From positions 2,914,001 through 2,978,000 of the forward strand of contig NC_087074.1 of the NCBI RefSeq assembly GCF_026151205.1: a DNA stretch of 64,000 bases, given 5' to 3'. Shown piece by piece: positions 59,033 to 64,000 of this stretch. A program made the position numbers and the translations under genes. Under the pieces are notes generated by a model. It saw nothing but the letters and a program-made list of their open reading frames with translations. It made no database searches and was not told the DNA's origin. The stretch is from Bolinopsis microptera (lineage: Eukaryota; Ctenophora; Tentaculata; Lobata; Bolinopsidae). How positions within the stretch are numbered: the first letter of the stretch is position 1; every line of letters starts with the position of its first letter.

Positions 59033-60078
59033 GTTAGTTTTCTATATAATTATAAATATAAGAAGGTCCTGTCACGGACACGACTTTGCTTCACAATTAA
59101 AAACTGATATTTTTTATTTTTTAAATGTCTATTAGTATCAAAAATGAAAAAAATTAGGGGCGAAGAGTAAAAATTAAGAAATATAAGATGCTAGAACGAC
59201 GTATTTATTAAGACTAACTAAATAGAACGAGTATAAATTATCCCTTGACAAAGCAGATGAAGGTGTTCTGTGTATATCTTGCGAAGGATGTTTATAAGCA
59301 AACTGTACATCTTAACATTGCTCAAAACCTGCACACCTATGAAGGCTGTGACCTCAGAGTAGAGCTTGATCATGCATGTTTTAAATCGGCCAGCGGTAAG
59401 TGGCTTAATTGACGGTTTTGTACTATTAATGCAACATTATGGAGTGAGCCACTAAAATGGCTCACTTTCTCTTCCTATTCGCTCTCTTTTCTATTACTGC
59501 ACTGTAGATTGTAGCTTTGGTAATTAGGTTAGCTCCGCAAGTGATATTAGGAGAATAGGGCACTGATTGCGGTCTGTTTAAACTGTGCAGACAGTTCATA
59601 CTTTCATACGACAATGTTTATGCGTGTAATACTATCAGCTTATTAGGAGGGGGGGGAGCCACTCATTGCGGTCTGTTTGTTTACTTTCATACGACAATGT
59701 AATGCATGTTTTCAAATATAAGGCGGGTGTGGTGCGGAGTTAATAAGGGTTAATTTCTAAAACGATTTGAATCGGTTTAAGACGGGAGTGATGAGGTGTA
59801 ATAGTCGTGGTACAGATACTATTGGATACGTGAGGGAACTCCAAATAGAATTGCTCGCCTAATGCGGGCTTTGACTCAGCGGGTAATTACTCCTACCCTT
59901 TTTAACTGCGGCAGTGAAATCCCGGCCGAAGGCCGGGTTACACTAGTAGTTTCATATAATCCTTTACTGGGAAGAGGCAGTAATGTGTTGTTTAACTTTT
60001 AAGTAACCTATACATTCAACCTTGTTCTGGAGGTGGGATGTGGAATGTTTAAAGAATGCTGGGTACTCGACCATACAC
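59033..60078. other. Downstream of K2P exon 4, no gene recognised
   Basis: No second-pore exon is found. There is a G-run near 59650 and a perfect hairpin CCCGGCCGAAGGCCGGG at about 59920. Confidence 0.4.
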
Positions 60079-60590
60079 CTTCTGATTGATGTGATAGGTC
60101 ATGACAAGCCAGTTGATCTGCTCTGGTGAGATCTGCTTATCTATTTCCCCACCTCCACTATCCAGAGCATATATCACTGCTTCCACTTTATCTGAGTGTT
60201 CACCGTAAATCGGCAGGAAGTAGTTTGAAACACCAAACAGAGATTCAGGTCCCATGACAGAGAAAGATAAGTTCAATGTTTGATTGTACTTCATCAGCGT
60301 CAGCCTGTCTCCCTTCTTCTTGCTCAGATCATCGTGATTTCCAAACACATGCGCCCAGGGAGTATTGTGCTGCAGGCAGTACGTACTTCCAGTATGAGGT
60401 CGCATTGGAGTCGATATTGTTTCCGGTTAGTTTGTCACCTGTGGGACAAAGTCAGGTCTCTCAGCAGTCAGAACAGAGTGCATCACGTGATCCGAGTTCT
60501 TGTCCTGTATTGGTCCCCATGGTGTAAACTCATCCTCCCCATAATGCAGATCTGTAAACTGTGCTATTTTGAACTTCCCATTTTAAAATC
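60079..60590 (-). pseudogene. Calcineurin-like metallophosphoesterase fragment (PAP29/DCR2-like), two frameshifts
   Basis: On the minus strand the first frame reads [15 protein letters not shown] through [12 protein letters not shown], giving metal motif D-x-H. A shift at about 60443 leads to [18 protein letters not shown] (GD motif). A second shift near 60375 leads to HNTPWAHVFGNHDDLSKKKG (GNHD motif). It then continues through NYFLPIYGEHSDKVEAVIYALDSGGGE to EQINWLVMTYHINQK, where GTGTATGG could be a donor. These motifs, in order, are those of binuclear-metal phosphoesterases of the purple-acid-phosphatase-29 type. The rest of the catalytic domain (later His motifs) was not found at lower coordinates. 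Frameshifts in otherwise clean sequence point to a decayed copy, perhaps one exon block moved here. Confidence 0.7.
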
Positions 60591-60599
60591 TCAGTGGCT

Positions 60600-61760
60600 C
60601 AGCTGAGAGGCACCAAAACAAGAGAAGTTTGTAGCAAGCGGACATAATATTTAAAAGCATATCCGAAAATTCGTGAGTTAGGCCATTACATTTGGCCTAC
60701 ACACTCACGTGACTTTATCTAATACATGAACTATATCATAATATGTTGCCAGCTCTATAAATAAACAAATTAATTAAAATGTAGAAGAATAATGGGAATT
60801 TAAGTACTTTGGTAGTGTGGTCAAATACTGTGGTCAAGTTTCTCTATGACAATTTTTATATTAATCGCCAGTACTGGTTCTTGCATAGTCGAAACAAAAT
60901 TATATTTTAAGGAGATCACTTGGTTGCATTCATACCCCTACAGCCCTTTTACAAGAAATCAAAGTGTATGAAACTATAAAGAGTGGGTGAAATCCAATCG
61001 CACCTGGCGGGGTATATCCACAAAGTTCTTTCTCACCCCTCTGTCTACCCGGAGGGAAATCACTGTTGTTCTAAGGATTTCAGATCGAAGACGATTCCTT
61101 ATATATATCCAATAGCATCTGAATATCTTTGACCTGTGTAATATTCCATTTTATTAGCCAGCTTATTCACCAGTCTTTCGGCTTCACCACACATTCCACC
61201 ACAATAATATAGTTCGATGTTTACAGTACACTACTATGTAGTAAACTGTCAACAGACTGCCAATCTATCTAAAAAAATTGACGGATAACTATTTAAGTCA
61301 CCACTGATTCACGAAATCAGTTTGAGGAAATTTTCACACTAGCGCTCGATCTTGATTCATAATTCATGATTTTTATTAAAATTGAGAAAAGCGCGGCGCC
61401 CGAACTTTTGATCTTCGTTCGGGAAAAGCTACTTTTAATTTTACTTATCGAGACATCGACCAATGTGCATTGATATGATATAATAATATTACCTAGCTGC
61501 GAATTTTGAGCATCAGTTGTTTGTAAACACAATGATTGAAAATATAGTGGAATATACTGCCGCACAGTAAATATAATTGTAGCGCGATGCACTACTGGGC
61601 CGCGCCGCGCATCAAATAATTCTTCTCGCAACCACTTCCATAACACATAAGTCGGCAAAATGCACCACTGGGCCTCGCTGAGCTGGGAAGGATTAATATG
61701 ACATCGTAAATTAATAAATATAATAGCACAATGCATAAATGTCGATTCTTAACGGGTGAT
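60600..61760. other. Intergenic, no gene recognised
   Basis: No supported gene. A stem CCCGAAC...GTTCGGG lies at 61398-61424, and a short phrase GATGCACTACTGGGCC/AATGCACCACTGGGCC repeats at 61586 and 61658. Minus-strand frames here have no recognisable domain. Confidence 0.4.
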
Positions 61761-61769
61761 ACTCTGTGG

Positions 61770-61885
61770 CGATTTGTAATACGTTGTATATGACCCGCCG
61801 CGCACGAGTTCCGGCTCCCCCTGTATCGTAGAAACTCTACCCTAGTGAACCGACCGTGGGGGTCACGACGTGATACTATATACAA
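61770..61885 (+). repeat. Dispersed repeat with CCGCCGCGCACGAGT, copy 1
   Basis: CCCGCCGCGCACGAGT, CCTGTATCGTAGAAACT and GGGGTCACGACGTGATAC follow each other here and again at 62266-62390. A related start (GTTAACGGGTGATACTC) occurs at 63312. Confidence 0.75.
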
Positions 61886-62265
61886 GTGGCAATTAGATTT
61901 AGACCGTTTGTGGACATGCTTACACGTTTTTGGTATATGAATAATAGATTTTATTGTGAAAGTAAGCTTTGACATACGTTCCATGCCACTTTTCGCGCGC
62001 GAATATTTGTGATACGTAACGTATGTATCAAAATAAGCTATATTAATTTACTTTTTATGCTGATTTCGAATAAAACTTATTACTTAGCATGAAAATAATT
62101 TCTTGACGAGTTATGAGCAAATAACTATTTTTGTTAAACCGATCCCAGGAAACCGGACCTTACTGCCTGGCGGGCTTGCTAGAGATGATTATTTTTCAAT
62201 AGCTAAAGCTCGCTGCTCGCACGCGTTTTACAATTTGAGTTTAGCCATGTAGTCATGACTTGTCA

Positions 62266-62390
62266 TACGTTGTATTACCCGCCGCGCACGAGTGCGCGGC
62301 TCCCCTGTATCGTAGAAACTTAACTTTACATACAGTGTATCGTAGAAACTCTATAGTGAAATGACAATGGGGTCACGACGTGATACAATT
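62266..62390 (+). repeat. Dispersed repeat with CCGCCGCGCACGAGT, copy 2
   Basis: Same phrase order as 61770-61885, with an inner duplication of GTATCGTAGAAACT. About 380 bases separate the copies. They could be two insertions or the terminal repeats of one element. Confidence 0.75.
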
Positions 62391-63239
62391 CATAATAACA
62401 TTAACTACATTAATTTGCAAAGTTATAAAACTGCGACCTTTTATTTGGCCCAAAATCATATTTTCGGGATAACTCAAAATTTACAATGTCCCTAATTTTC
62501 CTCCTGTACTAGGCAGTGCGCCATCGACAATAAGACGCGCGCGCTGACCATTGAATGGTTTTTTAGCTCTTATTTCGGCCAGCACATTATTTTGGAAACA
62601 ATCGAAAAGTTATAATACTTCCCATATAACAATTTTGTTGAAATTTGGTCAGCTTACGTAAACACTTATGCTCTACTGAACCTAATTTAGTTTGAGTAAT
62701 TTCGATGCTCAGAATTTGAGTTATCAACGAATTTATACCTATTTTGTCATTTTTAGACCTCTTAGTCAAGGCCAATCTCTCCCAACTAAATTAGGTTCGG
62801 TAGTTAAGTATGATTGGAAGGTTCTGACAAATTTTCAGCATGATTCATGTTCAGGAACCGAAGATATGACAGAATAATACGACAAAAATCAACGAATTTC
62901 GTCAAATTACGCAACTTTTACACCTAATTTTGCTCCAAAAGCCGCGCACCATCAAATATGGCACCTAGGCGAAACTCACTGATCATTCCAAAAAGGTATG
63001 ATAAATTTGGTACTGTGAAAATTCTCACAGTCTCTAGAAAACGATGGTACAAAAATTTTGAAAATCCGAGCAAGTTTATTTTTATCGTGCACCGCCTACC
63101 TGTACTACTGGGAAGGTAACGTTACTTTTACAAGGCGAACATTTTGCAAAAACCGGAAGTCTTTAGCTCTTTTACTTTCGAAGTTAGGCCCCAGCCGGTA
63201 AGGTTCCCCGGAAAGGTCAAGGTATCGTTGTTGGCATAA
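62391..63239. other. Intergenic, no gene recognised
   Basis: AT-rich sequence without supported frames. An inverted pair (GAACCTAATTTAGTT at 62677 and AACTAAATTAGGTTCGG at 62784) bounds a short loop. Confidence 0.4.
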
Positions 63240-63545
63240 ACCACCAAAGGTAGCCTATGCCTTACCTGGGGACCTCAGGCTATTATATTTATGTTCATAA
63301 TCATAGAATAGTTAACGGGTGATACTCGTAAAACATCTGTTCCATATATTGGACCGTCGACGAGTCCAACTCGGCGCGCGTCCTGGTAGGTTGTAAACCT
63401 ACAATAGAATAGAGATTACTGATTAGGTGGAATGACAGGCTGAGCACCGCCCAGTAATCAACTGCTCTACCAGAGATACTAGAATGTTTATCATTATGAA
63501 CATGGTCATGATAGCCTGGGGTCCCCAGGTAAAGCAGTTGATAGC
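63240..63545. repeat. Mosaic copy of the compound repeat of the K2P upstream region
   Basis: GGTGGAATGACAGGCTGAGC and CCGCCCAGTAA are in reverse orientation relative to 55880-55935, and AGCCTGGGGTCCCCAGGTAA is in forward orientation. GCAGTTGAT/ATCAACTGC and GGTAGAGCA-like words flank the pieces, giving a small foldback at 63455-63542. Confidence 0.6.
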
Positions 63546-63765
63546 GTTTAATAATTTAATTCAGTGTGTCAACAAGAGATCGACTATACTTATAGAAGTT
63601 GCTGAGGCAGATTAACAGTATTAATAGTATTATTATAACTTGTTTTTCATTGATCCAATGAAATAGTTTAGTTCGATGATACTGATAGAAATTGCAATTA
63701 ACTGAAATTAAAAAGTTGTCATATCTTGGACAATAAGTTTGCATTGAAATAATGTATGAAATAAT

Positions 63766-63864
63766 CAATGGACTTTAATTTGGACGGACCTTAAACGGAC
63801 GGACATTAAAATGAACGCTAGGGCCTCCAGTTTTCAATTAATGTCCGTTTAAATAAGGTCCGAT
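63766..63864. mobile_element. Partial GGACCTTATTTG-family element near the right edge
   Basis: ACGGACATTAAAATGAACGC, AGGGCCTCCAG and TTAATGTCCGTTTAAATAAG reproduce the right end of the family, with the left part shortened. Confidence 0.65.
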
Positions 63865-63865
63865 C

Positions 63866-64000
63866 ACAATGCTGGCAAGCATAACCGTTGCCCTTATATT
63901 CACAACACTATTTACCCCCTATACTATTATATCCACTTTATTGTTTTCCAGGCATTAAGATTCATCGAAGGTAGTTCAGCAGGTATATTTAAGTTCAAAA
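63866..64000 (+). repeat. Second copy of the 53571-53700 repeat
   Basis: Starts ATCACAATGCTGGCAAGC and runs off the window. Compared with the first copy it has one inserted base in the CCCC run and GCAAG for GTAAG. Confidence 0.8.

Noticed and set aside
61317-61984. Two overlapping minus-strand frames of 130-139 codons as genes
   Set aside because: They cross a GC-richer repeat area, show no known motif, and overlap each other in different frames.
63430-63480. tRNA gene or tRNA-derived SINE (GGTAGAGCA-like word)
   Set aside because: No full A and B boxes and no cloverleaf could be made; the word also occurs in unrelated foldback arms.

Overview
This is a eukaryotic, AT-rich window, almost certainly from an animal. 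It has short GT-AG introns, a multi-exon adhesion-type GPCR, two-pore-domain (K2P) potassium channel genes, and many decayed non-LTR retrotransposons and foldback (MITE-like) DNA elements. Nothing prokaryotic is present. I cannot name the species. The gene style would suit an early-branching or other invertebrate with a transposon-rich genome, but that is a guess.

Layout. (1) 1-27645 is a direct tandem array of units about 11.2 kb long (873-12098, 12099-23346, 23347-27645 truncated), preceded by a short intact piece (1-872). Each complete unit holds K2P exons 1-3 and never exon 4 or 5. It also holds a decayed reverse transcriptase on the minus strand and several palindromic elements. Units 1-3 carry dense single-base indels in exons, introns and transposons alike. 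This looks like uncorrected long-read sequence (inference), so broken frames there should not be read as biology. (2) 27763-33472 holds 15 exons (1054 residues) of an adhesion GPCR whose 5' end is lost at the array border. (3) 33473-47000 is gene-poor and full of repeats: palindromes, minisatellites, a 1.4 kb foldback element carrying a retrotransposon 3' end, and a minus-strand non-LTR remnant whose RNase H region is interrupted by a 1.15 kb inverted-repeat element. (4) 47051-50013 is a complete five-exon K2P gene (gene A). (5) 51619-56000 holds a mariner-like remnant and clean, rearranged counterparts of array segments. (6) 56416-59032 is a second K2P gene (gene B, exons 1-4), the clean counterpart of the array genes; no exon for the second pore is visible before the window ends. 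(7) 60079-60590 on the minus strand is a frameshifted calcineurin-like phosphoesterase fragment. (8) 60600-64000 is intergenic and repeat-rich.

The coherent biology is a local family of K2P channels. One copy is complete, one lacks a visible second pore, and a tandem array repeats only the first-pore half. All share an unusual first selectivity filter (TVGWG). The clean copies also serve as empty-site controls that date and define transposon insertions in the array.
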